Assembly (NCBI GenBank): GCA_027382625.1
Contig: JAJKFJ010021722.1
Coordinates: forward strand, 62,001 to 126,000
Length of the DNA: 64,000 nt
Source of the DNA: Tetmemena sp. SeJ-2015
Taxonomy: Eukaryota; Ciliophora; Spirotrichea; Sporadotrichida; Oxytrichidae
Reading direction: 5' to 3'
A program made the position numbers and the translations under genes. The notes beneath the pieces were generated by a model. It saw only the letters and a list, made by a program, of their open reading frames with translations, had not been told where the DNA came from and did no database searches. Shown in pieces: positions 1 to 9,981 of the stretch. Positions within the stretch are counted from its first letter, which is position 1; each line of letters begins with the position of its first letter.

Positions 1-89
1 GAGAGTAATTTTAAATTTTATGATAACAAAGATATTCTATAGAGGCAATTTGGTCAAATCTTAGCTACTCTAGGACTGGAGGATGACAA

Positions 90-1257
90 TCATTAAATTT
101 TGATCAGGATTTTTCCGTCAGAAGCGATTTCATTCTGAAGGTTGAATTAAAAAATTGAAGATTTTTGTAATGAATCCATCTAGGTAGTTCTCTTTTTATT
201 TTCAAATAGGAAAGTAAAATGATAGATGAATTCTCGAGAGTGATCTCCTTAGCGATGTTTGTACCGAAGATTTTTCCTCCATCTCTGAGATCGTCACTGA
301 TAAACTTGAATCGTGCTTCCCTTTGCTCTTGAGTCAAGCTTTGTTGATCTTTTAAGAGATAGTAAGGGCGTAGAGACTTGAATTAGAACAATGAGTCTGA
401 GGTGTTAAGCACCAAGTCAGACATAGTCAAGTTTCCAATAATAACGATATCTGAATTAGGAGGAAGAGCTGCTAATACTTTACCTGGGAAGTCTCCCGAC
501 ATCCTAAATCAATTCTCTATTTATATAGAAGAGACATATAGTCAAAGAAGAGATTGGGATTGAGCTTGCTAACGAGTGCCTTCAAATCAGTCCAGAAAGA
601 TTCAGAGGTTTGGTTAAGTACGTACTCAAATCCAAACTCCTCCTTGAGCTACTTCACTTGCTCTTCACGCCTCACAATATTGATAACTTGAATGCCCTCC
701 TTAGAGAAAAGTCTGTTTATCTGCTTGCCTAATTGAGAAGCTGCAGCATCTTGCACTACTGCTTTAGATTACTTTGCCTTGGCAATATCTAACAAGCCGA
801 GAGCAGAAATACTTTATGAGAAATTAAAATAAGATGCAAAAGCAGAAAGGGGATTAACAATAGAGTTGGCTGCTTTAGTTAGATCCTGTGAATCATCTAG
901 AATTATAATATCCATTGCCTTTACGATTCTATACTCTGACCATTCTCCTCCATTGAAAGCAACCTTCTTGTTTAGGAGAGAGGCATCAACTCCTGCTCCA
1001 ATTTTTACAATTTAGCCAGAGCCATCTGAGCCTACTCTCTCAACTTTAAACAAGAAGTACTGGTATCTATCGACTGGGTTGAAGGTGGAGTATTTCTTTT
1101 CAATATTTGTATTTGTATTTGAAATTTGATAAGAGTAGGCGACCTTGATGAGGACTTCTCCTTCTCCTGGGGTAGGGATCTGTTCAGTGATGAACTGGTA
1201 TTGATCGTCAACGTACTTGAGGTATTTGTAGGTTGGTGTTGAGGTTTGTTCGACCAT
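90..1257 (-). CDS. Zinc-less MDR / quinone oxidoreductase-like protein, paralogue A
   Basis: Member of the medium-chain dehydrogenase/reductase superfamily, quinone-oxidoreductase branch, presumably a cytosolic NAD(P)H-dependent reductase; substrate unknown. The N-terminal GroES-like part has the typical EGEVLIKVAYS block; the nucleotide-binding half has the conserved KAVVQDAAASQLGKQ segment, in the place of the family's ADH loop. The frame is whole only after removing five IESs (pointer copy plus spacer): 143-170 (ATTCA), 188-230 (GAGAA), 498-532 (ATGTC), 802-840 (TTTCTGCT) and 1088-1132 (TACTC), pointers given in coding sense. Each removal rejoins family-conserved text, for example VAYS to TFNPVDRY and FFDYMS to GDFPGK. 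Start is the ATG at 1257, stop TGA at 90-92. Several in-frame TAA/TAG codons read as Gln. Family assignment is firm, substrate is not known. Confidence 0.85.
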
Positions 1258-2096
1258 ATCTTGAATCTATCTTTGAAGTTTATTTTGATTAATTTTGGAA
1301 TTGGAAGCTAATTTATATGTGACTAATATATGACGTAATTAAAAGAGGATGCCTTCTCTGGAAAAATAACATAATTATATTTTTAACCAGATCACTAACC
1401 TTTACATCAACGTTGAAATAAGAAGTTCGACAATTAAATCTCAGTAAAATATTAATACCTCCCAAATTTTATTCAGCCTATAATATACATTTATTTCCAC
1501 AATTTTAAAATATGAGTACATAACTATTTGAAAATTTGTCAGTGTTTTTCACATAGATATGAAAACTTTGAAGAAAAAATAGACAAAATTTATTAAACAT
1601 ATAGAGTTCTTGTCTATTATTTTAGCCATGAATTTGAAATGTGCATTTATTTCTAATAAGATGTACGCAAATATAGTTTGACATTGCACACTTATATATT
1701 ACACGAACTTAAATGGCAAGGATGTTATAAAGTCGAAAGAAATCATCAAATTATAGACAATCTTTTGATTTAAAATAAAGGAAAATTTGAACAATCTGAT
1801 AATTTCATTCAGAATTTGAGAATCACTTTAATGATAAATTTATTAACTCGATATACTACTTGTTCTCATCCTTTGAATTAATAAAGCTTATTTGTAAAGT
1901 CATAAACCAGTAAATACCAGCCACTGATCCATCTATGCTCAATTGCTTCTTTTCAAATTAATATCCAGTATTTTTATTCTTCACTCTCTTTATAACACTT
2001 GAACAAGTCTACGATAGTACTTTTTAAATCGTCTTGTCATAAATAATTGAGATATCTGAGAGTAGTTTTATAGTATGGATCTGTAATCATTCATTC
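1258..2096. other. AT-rich spacer with no convincing gene
   Basis: Between MDR-A and the open frame at 2097 the DNA is AT-rich. Minus-strand stretches around 1880-2080 give protein-like text (for example DDLKSTIVDLFKCYKES) but are cut by in-frame TGA codons, and I could not find pointers that repair them. It may be germline-limited DNA or remnants of a gene. Confidence 0.4.
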
Positions 2097-2450
2097 TCAT
2101 TCTTATTACACCAATAAATATCTTTTTTTTTCTTTGTCTGATATTTCTTCCTTCTTAGTGATTTCCATTCCACAACAACTTTTTAAAGTAGACAAGCTTG
2201 ACTCCTCAATAAGTTGAAAGTGGATCAATACAATACTTTTTGTGATCTTAAGTGTCAAAAGTTTGTTGTAGGGCTCTTTACAAATTTGGATTTTTTTTAT
2301 CAGTATTGAAAGAAGTAGCAATGTCTTTACTGTTTTAAATCTAATTTAAGATCGAAGAAGTTGTCTATGTTAGTTTGACTTAGCTTTAAACTTTGAGTTT
2401 TCTTTATCTTTGATAGTTTTTTCTAGTAGGATTTTAGTTTTCCTAATTTA
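2097..2450 (-). CDS. Unassigned open frame, possibly a germline segment of an unknown gene
   Basis: About 115 codons are open when TAA and TAG are read as Gln, ending at TGA 2097-2099. The text is rich in Lys, Leu and Ile and contains ESSLSTLKSCCGMEITKKEE; no family is recognised. There is no clear start or pointer. In DNA this AT-rich with only one stop codon, a frame of this size can occur by chance, so confidence is low. Confidence 0.22.
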
Positions 2451-3490
2451 ATAGCCACTTTACTATATACTATCTACGATTTAGTTGATAAGAGTTATTT
2501 TAGTGATAAGGAGTACGATTAGACGATAGAATTTCGATGTACCTGCATTATGGAAATGAGTGTCGAATTGTGTCACTTTGCGAAAAACAGACACAAACTG
2601 ACACAAATTTGAAATATGATCATAAAATAGCCTCAGTGAGTGTTTTAGTGATTGTTAAATTAAATTGTCCTATTCATACTTTTTGATCAAATTAAAAACA
2701 TCCAATTCATACTTTTCTTAAATTGGAATCATTGCTCTCAATTAACTATCACTCAGTAACTAAAGAAAATATTGACCATAGTCAAAGACAATCTTAAACT
2801 AAAGTGTTAAGTTAAAGTAGACTCACTTAACACGATATCCATATTTATAAAGAGATAAAGAAGTCTACACTTATCATAAAACTCCAAAGATAACATTCAT
2901 GAAAGCTATTGCTATTTCAAGAAGAACACAAAACTTAAAGAGAAATTGAGACTGAAACACAGAGTAGTGTAGGTACAACAAAAGAAAAACTTTCACATGT
3001 TTAAAAAGTTCTCAATCTTTGGCATCAATTAAAGATAATTCTATAGAGTTATACTAACTAGTTGGCAGTTAAATTTCATAACTTTATAGTTGATTAAAAT
3101 TTATCATTCTCAAAATTATGAAAAAATATTCAGAATTTTAAAACATAAAAAATTAGAGCAAGACTGGATCTAAATTGCAAATCCAATTTCTGAAAAGAAT
3201 CTAAAATACAAATAGCAAAGGCATTTATTTCAACAGAGGCACTTTTAATCAGTTTAATTTTCTCTTAATTAATTATATTTTCCGATAATCAATTAATAAT
3301 GGCTCTCTATAAAATTTCACATCCAAATCAAGGATGTGCACACCAAATTTATTATTTTTCAACTGTAGACATCAAAATAATCTCTATAAAATAAATAGAG
3401 TAGCAAGAATCGATAGAGATGATATTTAGTAATTTTTTTAAATGTTAATTTTTAAAGCATTTTATCATCATCGCCAACTTTAAATAAATT
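2451..3490. other. AT-rich spacer, nothing recognised
   Basis: I see no extended coding frame, inverted-repeat element or repeat array here. A short cluster of TGTC/GACA words near 2560-2615 is the only visible patterning. Most likely germline-limited spacer. Confidence 0.45.
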
Positions 3491-4257
3491 TCAAGTTCTT
3501 CTTAAAAATATTCTGTAGTTCATTTATTAGAGCTTCAATAAGCACAATTTCTCTTTCCAAACTCTTTCACTCACTGTGCGATATCCTTTTTAAAAATCTT
3601 AAAATAATCTAAATATAGATTAACCATTACTGCCAATGCGTGTGATTTCTGAGTGAAAACACAAATCTAAGGTTTTTAGAAAATAAATTTCTAAAAATCT
3701 TTTTAAAAATTTTAAAGTGCGTTGATCAATAGTTAGCAGCTTAGCCTTGAACTATAATAGATTTCTAAGCTGTAATAAAGTTTGATCTATGTCAGTATTG
3801 TTCAAGATTATGCCAATTTTTGCGAGTTCGTTCAAGAATTAAATTTCATGTTTATTTGATTCTTATAATGAGCGAATGCTTTCGACTGGATTCTTAAGAA
3901 AAGAGAGGCTTTTATCACTTATGGATGCATTCTTGTGCACCACTTCTAAAACAAAATCCTAGTTACTTCTTTTTGTACTCTGTTAAAATATATAAAATAG
4001 AGATTCCCCTGTTTCACTTCTGCTGCCCGTTTTATAATAGAGACTGTCCTGAGATCCTATGTGTAGACTCTTCCTCACTCAAATTAACTTAGGTGTATGA
4101 GGGAAAGCTTGAAAAGATATGTTTGTCCATAATTAAATTTTTAATTCGAATGATTCTATTTGTCTTGGGAATAAGGCTAAAATAAACATTCAAAAAGACT
4201 CGAGGGAACTTCTTGCTAGATTTTGCTGTGTTACTCGGAATAATCAGCTCTAATCAT
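3491..4257 (-). CDS. Hypothetical protein gene interrupted by at least one IES
   Basis: From an ATG at 4257 the minus strand reads a Gln/Ser-rich beginning (MIRADYSEQHSKIQQEVPSS) and, after interruptions, a clean frame of roughly 150 codons containing SLSFLKNPVESIRSLQES and ending in TGA at 3491-3493. An IES at 3941-4014 is bounded by the 7-bp repeat AGAAGTG (coding sense); removing it joins AAEV to VHKNAS in frame. One further TGA near 4075-4080 remains unexplained, so another IES or an indel must lie there. No known family is recognised and no signal peptide or TM segment is evident. Confidence 0.45.
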
Positions 4258-4620
4258 GTCAACCCGCCATAGGAGTTAATGACGAGAGCAATTGAAATGA
4301 TATATTTCTTTTTATAAACTATTTAAATTTTTAAAAAAAGCGCTCAGTTTCGAAGCAGTAAAATTAGATTTTTCTAGGGGATATCCTCGTTCACAAATCG
4401 GTACTCTCTTTAATATACTTTAAGAGCTTGTAAGTATTTGGGTTACCTTTAGCAAGTTTTTAAATACTTTAAAAATCAATATATTTTGTATCAGCAGCAA
4501 AATTCATGAATCAGAGAGAGATTTCAGTAAATATCTTAATTATAAATGTTATGATGACGATGATATTCTTAGGATGCGATTTGGTCAAATCTCTACCACT
4601 CTTAGTCAAGAGTGCGACAA
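4258..4620. other. AT-rich spacer
   Basis: I see no gene, repeat or structure between the hypothetical gene start and the MDR-B stop codon. Confidence 0.4.
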
Positions 4621-5779
4621 TCATTGGATTTTGACAAGGATTTTTCCGTCAGAAGCAATCTCATTCTGAAGCTTGAATTTAATAAATGACATTCATTATA
4701 ATGAATCCTTCGAGGTAGTTCTCTTTGAAAATAAATTTAAGTAAACTTAAAATGAGAGATCAATTCTCAAGAGTGATCTCTTTTACGATGTTTGAGCCGA
4801 AGATTTTTCCACCATCTCTGAGATCATCACTGACAATCTTGAAGTGGACTTCCTTTTTCTCTTGAGGCATGGTTTATAGCTCTCTCAAGAGATAGTAAGG
4901 GCGTAGAGACTTGTTTTGGAACAGGGTGTCTCCGGTATTAAGCACCAAGTCAGAGAAAGTCAAGTTTCCAATTATTATGATGTCTGAATTAGCAGGAAGA
5001 GTAGCTAATACCTTGCCTGGGAAATCTCCAGACATCCTAAATACCAACTCCATTTATATAAAGTGACATGTAGTCAAAGAAGACATTAGGCTTGAGCTCT
5101 CCAACGAGAGCCTTTAAATCAGCCCAGAAAGATTCAGTAGTTTGATTGAGCACGTACTCAAATCCAAACTCTTCCTTCAGCTGCTTTACTTGCTCCTCAC
5201 GTCTCACTATGTTAATAACTTTAATGCCCTCCTTAGGGAAAAGTCTATTAATCTGCTTGCCTAACTGGGAGGCAGCAGCATCTTGCACTACTGCTTTTGA
5301 TTACTTCGCCTTGGCAATTTCTAACAAGCCTAGAGCAGAATACTTATAATAAGATAAATGATAGCAGTAAGTGGATTAACGATAGCATTGGCGGCTTGAG
5401 AGAGATCCTGCGAGTCATCGAGAATGACTACATCCTTTGCCTTTACTACTCTATACTCTGACCATGCCCCACCATTGAATGCAACCTTCTTGTTGAGGAA
5501 AGAGTCATCGACGCCAGATCCAATTTGTACAATTTAACCGGAGCCATCTGAACCGACTCTCTCAATCTTGAACATGAAGTACTGATATCTATCAACTGGG
5601 TTGAAAGTGGAGTAATAATTTTCAATATTTGCAATTGAGTTTGAACTTTTAAAAGAGTAGGCAACCTTGATGAGGACCTCTCCTTCTTTGGGGGTTGGGA
5701 TCTCTTCAGTGACAAACTGGTATTGATCATCGACGTACTTGAGGTATTTGTAGATGGCTGCAGAAGTTTGCTCGACCAT
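4621..5779 (-). CDS. Zinc-less MDR / quinone oxidoreductase-like protein, paralogue B
   Basis: Closest relative of paralogue A along its whole length, with the same opening (MVEQTSAAIYKYLKYVDDQY), the same nucleotide-binding block and the same C-terminal LQNEIASDGKIL. Five IESs interrupt it at the same codons as in A: 4674-4701 (ATTCA), 4719-4763 (GAGAA), 5031-5064 (ATGTC), 5334-5362 (CTGCT) and 5610-5654 (TACTC), pointers in coding sense. Four of the five pointers are identical to A while the spacers have diverged. After removal the frame is intact from the ATG at 5779 to TGA 4621-4623, making this one of the best-preserved copies. Tandem orientation with A and C points to local duplication in the germline. 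Confidence 0.88.
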
Positions 5780-5913
5780 ATCTTTAATCTATCTTTAAAA
5801 TTTTAATCTGATTAAGTTAATTAGAGAATGACTTATATATGACTGCTCTGTGACGCAATTACTAAGTGGATGTGCTGTAAGGTAATTCTATATTTAATGT
5901 TATCACTAACTTT

Positions 5914-6543
5914 GGGGGGGGGCCTTTCCTCGTCATCCACTTTTTTCATGAAAAAATGAAAAATCATTATCTAGCCTAAAATCACCCAAAACCGACAATT
6001 CTTTAGTCCAAATTTAAATCCAAAGAGTCTTAGCTACTCATATTCTTATATTTAGAGAATTTGGAAGAACATAGAAAGAAATTTTATTTTAAAAAATGCA
6101 ATTTTAAACAAATGGAAAGATAATTTAAATAAATTAAATGCCTTAATAAATTTGAAATTAACTCAGAGAGATCTAAACTTATATATAAGAGCTTTAGGAT
6201 TCTCTTCTTATTCTAGAGCATGCATTACATCCTAATTAGTTTGAAAATTAAAATCTTGATCTATCTTTGTTGTTATGTGATGCATTTTTATTTAAATATG
6301 TTCTAATATTTTTTAAAAAAATATATTTAGTTTTTTTTTTATAATGTCGTCTTAAAGATAAATTTTTCTGTTCTCTACCTCCTAAATCTTTAAGATAATT
6401 CCTTTAAATTTAAGAATATGAGTAGGTGAGACTGTTTGGATTTGAATTTAGACTAATGAATTGTCGTTTTTGGCTGATTTTAGGCTAGATATTGATTTTT
6501 CATTTTTTCATGAAAAAAGTGGATGACGAGGAAAGGCCCCCCC
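5914..6543. mobile_element. 630-bp element with long terminal inverted repeats, non-autonomous
   Basis: The left end runs G9 then CCTTTCCTCGTCATCCAC; the right end is its reverse complement (GTGGATGACGAGGAAAGG then C7). The arms match with few mismatches for about 125 bp, including an internal TTTTTTCATGAAAAAATG. The same 7-bp sequence TAACTTT flanks both ends (5907-5913 and 6544-6550), as expected for a target-site duplication. The interior is AT-rich without a transposase-like frame, so this looks like a MITE. Its ends do not resemble the CAAAACCCC ends known for stichotrich TBE transposons. Confidence 0.85.
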
Positions 6544-6828
6544 TAACTTTATAATAAGGTAGAAATAAGAAGATTGAACGACTTAATCTCAATCAATGAC
6601 CCTCAGAATAAGTAAATATTTTGTATAATTAAAAAGTCTTTTCAAAATTTGCAATAAATCTCTTAATCAATAATAATGTACTAAAAATAGAAATTAAAAT
6701 TTACCTGCAATTTGTAGGAAATTTTATTTTTTCCAAACTTTAGTATCAATGTATTGAGATATACATTGTGGGTGTCATTCCAAATATTAGACCTAGGGCA
6801 TAGAAATTAAATATAATATAATGTAGAG

Positions 6829-6965
6829 GAAGCCACCACTTTAATTAGAACTTATCCCGAAGCAGGCATTGGGATTTCTTCAGTCACAAAATGACACTCT
6901 TCATTTTCCTATTTTAAGAACTTGTAAATTTTTGAGTCCCCATCAATAATTAAATTTTCAAAATA
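6829..6965 (-). pseudogene. Orphan N-terminal fragment of an MDR paralogue
   Basis: The minus strand encodes about 43 residues (SKIYKFLKQENEECHFVTEE then IPMPASGQVLIKVVAS) that align with the first coding segment of paralogues A-C, including the EIPxPxxGxVLIKVA block. The similarity ends at the site where A-C carry their first IES, and no matching second segment follows. It is either a relic of a sixth copy, truncated at an old IES boundary, or a stray germline segment. The inverted-repeat element lies about 300 bp away. Confidence 0.65.
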
Positions 6966-7089
6966 AGTGGCAAATAATGAATAGAGATTAAGTTCAATAA
7001 AAGATTAATTTTAAACTCTATGATCATGGTTAGAATCTAAAGATTTTATTTGGTCAAAATTCAATAATTCTAGAACTCTCTTTGTGCAA

Positions 7090-8292
7090 TCACTAGATTT
7101 TAATGAGGATCTTTCCGTCCGTAGCAATTTCACTCTGGATCTTAAATCCTTTCAAATTTATTAAAATTATCTATTTTGATTGATGAATGAATCCTTCTAG
7201 GTAGTTCTCTTTGTTACTTATAAATAGAAAGTGTAAATATTGCGAATATTTTCTCAAGAGCGATCTCCTTGACTATAGTTGAACCAAATATTTTTCCACC
7301 ATCTCTGAGATCATCACTGATAATTTTGTAGTGCCTTTCCTTTTCCTATTGAGTCATAGTCTCAAGATCTCTAAAGAGGTAATAAGTGCCGAAAATCTTG
7401 TTTTTGAAAAGAGTGTCAGTCCCGTTTAGAACCAACTCGGCGCCAGTTAAGTTTCCAGCAATTACGAGTTCTGAGGGTCCAGGAAGCGTAGCAAAAACCT
7501 TCCCTGCGAAATCTCCAGACATTAAAATTACATCACCATTTATATAGAAGAGACAAAAAGTCATAAAACAGATTGGGTTAGAGATCTTCACAAAGTGCTT
7601 TAAGTCACCCCAGAAAGATTCAGTGGTTTGGTTGAGTACATACTCAAATCCAAATTCTTCCTTGAGTTGCTTCACTTACTCCTCACGCCTCACAATATTT
7701 ATAACTTTAATGCCCACATTATTGAGAAGTCTGTTCATTTGTTTGCCTAATTGGGAGGCTGCGGCATCTTGTACCACTGCTTTAGATTTCTTTGCCTTAG
7801 CAATCTCGAACAAGCCTAGAGCAGAAAAAAAAACACAATAAAAACTGAAATAAGATCTCCAATAGCAGTAATGGGATTGATGATAGCGTTGGCAGCTTGA
7901 GAGAGATCCTAAGAATCATCGAGGATGATGACGTTATTTGCTTTAAGGATTCTGTACTCTGACCATGCTCCACCATTGAAAGCAACCTTCTTGTTAAGTA
8001 GAGAGGCATCGACTCCTGATCCAATTTGAACTATTTTGCCTGAGCCATCAGATCCAACTCGTTCAAGTTTGAGGAAGAAGTACTCAAATCTATCACAAGG
8101 GTTCATGGTTGAGTTTAATAAATGCTTTATCAATCATTTTCATCATGTGATATTAGAAGTTTTAAAAGAGTAGGCGACCTTAATGAGGACCTCTCCTTCT
8201 TTTGGGGTTGGGATATCTTCGGTGACAAACTGGTATTCACCATCAACCTACTTGAGGTATTTGTAGGTGGCTGTTGTGGACTGCTCGACCAT
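7090..8292 (-). CDS. Zinc-less MDR / quinone oxidoreductase-like protein, paralogue C
   Basis: Same architecture as A and B, with SGSGVDASLLNKKVAF and KAVVQDAAASQLGKQM visible. Five IESs lie at the shared codons: 7145-7189 (AAGGATT), 7205-7250 (GAGAA), 7517-7550 (TGTCT), 7820-7863 (CTGCT) and 8111-8167 (ACTC), pointers in coding sense; two pointers match A/B exactly and the others have shifted by a base or more. After IES removal one defect remains: near 7590-7600 a single base is missing relative to A/B (DLK-HF where A/B read DLKAL), which shifts the frame before the next IES. Either a sequence error or early decay. Start ATG at 8292, stop TGA 7090-7092. Confidence 0.75.
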
Positions 8293-8547
8293 ATCTTTAA
8301 TCTTTGCTTAGAAGTTTAATTCAATTGATGATATTGAAAACTGACTTATATATGACTTTTAATTGACGTAATTACTCTATGCCTGTCCTTTATAGAAAGA
8401 ATGACGTTTTTCTTTTTTGCCTTTTTAATCGGATTACTACGTATGAAAATAGTGTCTAAATAGATAATTAAGCAAATAAATTCCAAAATCTTGGCTTGTG
8501 ACGTACTCTATTATGTAATGATGATAATTATGTGATATCAAAAGCTT

Positions 8548-9698
8548 TCAAAGTTTAGGATTCTCTTGACGCTTTGGATTGTTAACTCTTATAAGGATCT
8601 TGCCATCTGTTGCTAATTTTTGCTACAACTCCAAACTTTAAATATTTCTATACTTTTTCAGAATTTATAAATTTGCGATATATTCAAACCCTCTTTGTAG
8701 TCTTCTAGGTCTACCTCTCTCGCATAAGTGCTGCCATACAATTTGCCCCCAGTTTTCAAGTCTTGAGCTACCAAATCATGGACTCTCTTCCTTTCTTCTC
8801 CCTTCTTGCTGACAATCCACTTGAAAATAGTATAGCCCCTCACTGTCTTCTCTCCATAAAGAATGTTTCCAGCGATAAGAGTGATATTCCTTCCTGCCAA
8901 CAAGCCCACTATCACTAACTCAGAACCAGACGGGCATCATCTGAAAGATTTTTCCAGGCAATTCTCCTGCCAAATAGTCAACGAAGAGAGTTGGCTCCAA
9001 AGTTCCAACTAGCTCACGAAGATCCTTCAAGAAAGTCTTTGAGCTCTGATTCAATACGTACTCTGCTCCATACTCTTTTTAAAGCAGAGTGACTTACTCA
9101 TCCCTTCTAACAATATAGAAAGACACTATAATAGAAACTACATTTTTTTATGCTTTAATATTGATGGTTTTGATTCCATTAGCTCTCATAGTTGAGATTA
9201 ACTTCTTTCCTAACATAGATGCTGCCGCTGTTTGGATAATTGCCTTGTCTCCCCTCTTCTGAGCTATTTCTAAGATGCCGAGCACAGTAAAAGGATTTAC
9301 ACACGCACTCGCAGCTTTCTCAGATCTTGGGAATCGTCGAGAATCACAGCGTCCTCAGAATTGATGACAACGTATTCTGACCACGCTTGATACATAAAAG
9401 CTACTTTCTTTCCAACAAGTGAGGGACTCACACCAGCACCCACCGCCGACACTATTCCACAACCCTCAGAGCCAACTCTTTCAGGCTTCGGCATCAAAGT
9501 AAATGAATCTGTCAACTGGGTTGATAGAAGTTTAAATTTTTATATTATTAAGTAACTACAATATATAATGAAGAGTATTGAACTTTGACTAGGAGTTGAT
9601 TCTCTTTGGGACTAGGGATAGGGCTCAGTTACAAACTTGTATTCTCCCTTAACATTTTTGAGATACTTATATGTCTATCCCTTTGCAGCTTCAACCAT
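8548..9698 (-). pseudogene. MDR paralogue D, divergent and frame-shifted
   Basis: A more divergent member of the same family: GRNITLIAGNILYGEKTVRG and GAEYVLNQSSKTFLKDLREL are recognisable. Three IESs can be defined: 8632-8684 (GTTTG), 9112-9156 (ATATT, absent from A-C) and 9527-9569 (CTTC, at the shared first site). After these are removed at least three single-base slips remain: after FVTEP, at DLRK/AAS, and at QMMP/SGSELV. Two IESs shared by A-C are absent here. The pile-up of slips suggests a decaying copy, though base-calling errors cannot be excluded. ATG at 9698, TGA 8548-8550. Confidence 0.65.
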
Positions 9699-9981
9699 TT
9701 TAGATATTTTTTTGAAAGAATCCTAAATCTGGTCAAATCTAAATTACTGTGAGTAACAATTAATGAATCAAAATTAAGGATCAACAACTGTATTAAAAGA
9801 ACAGGCTTCTATTTTGATTAAGCTATTCCTTAAGAGGAAACTTCTCTTTCACATGTATTATTGTATATGATTTGAGCAATAGGGTTATTTAAAGCAGCAG
9901 CTGCAAGATCTTTAAATAATAAACCAATTTGATAACTTAGCGAAGCAAACATTCTTACTCTCACAAACTAGCAAACACCAA

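Noticed and set aside
104..337. Many short frames of 60-170 codons that end in TAA or TAG, on both strands
   Set aside because: They are slices of longer genes or antisense shadows. With TAA/TAG read as Gln, and IESs and introns removed, they merge into the genes listed.
2540..2620. GTGTC/GACAC words near 2560-2615 as a possible terminal repeat or CRISPR-like array
   Set aside because: Spacing and sequence are irregular, and no second copy or target duplication is visible.
5914..6543. A telomere-bearing transposon of the TBE type
   Set aside because: The ends start with a pure G/C run followed by CCTTTCC, not the telomere-like CAAAACCCC repeats, and no transposase frame is present.
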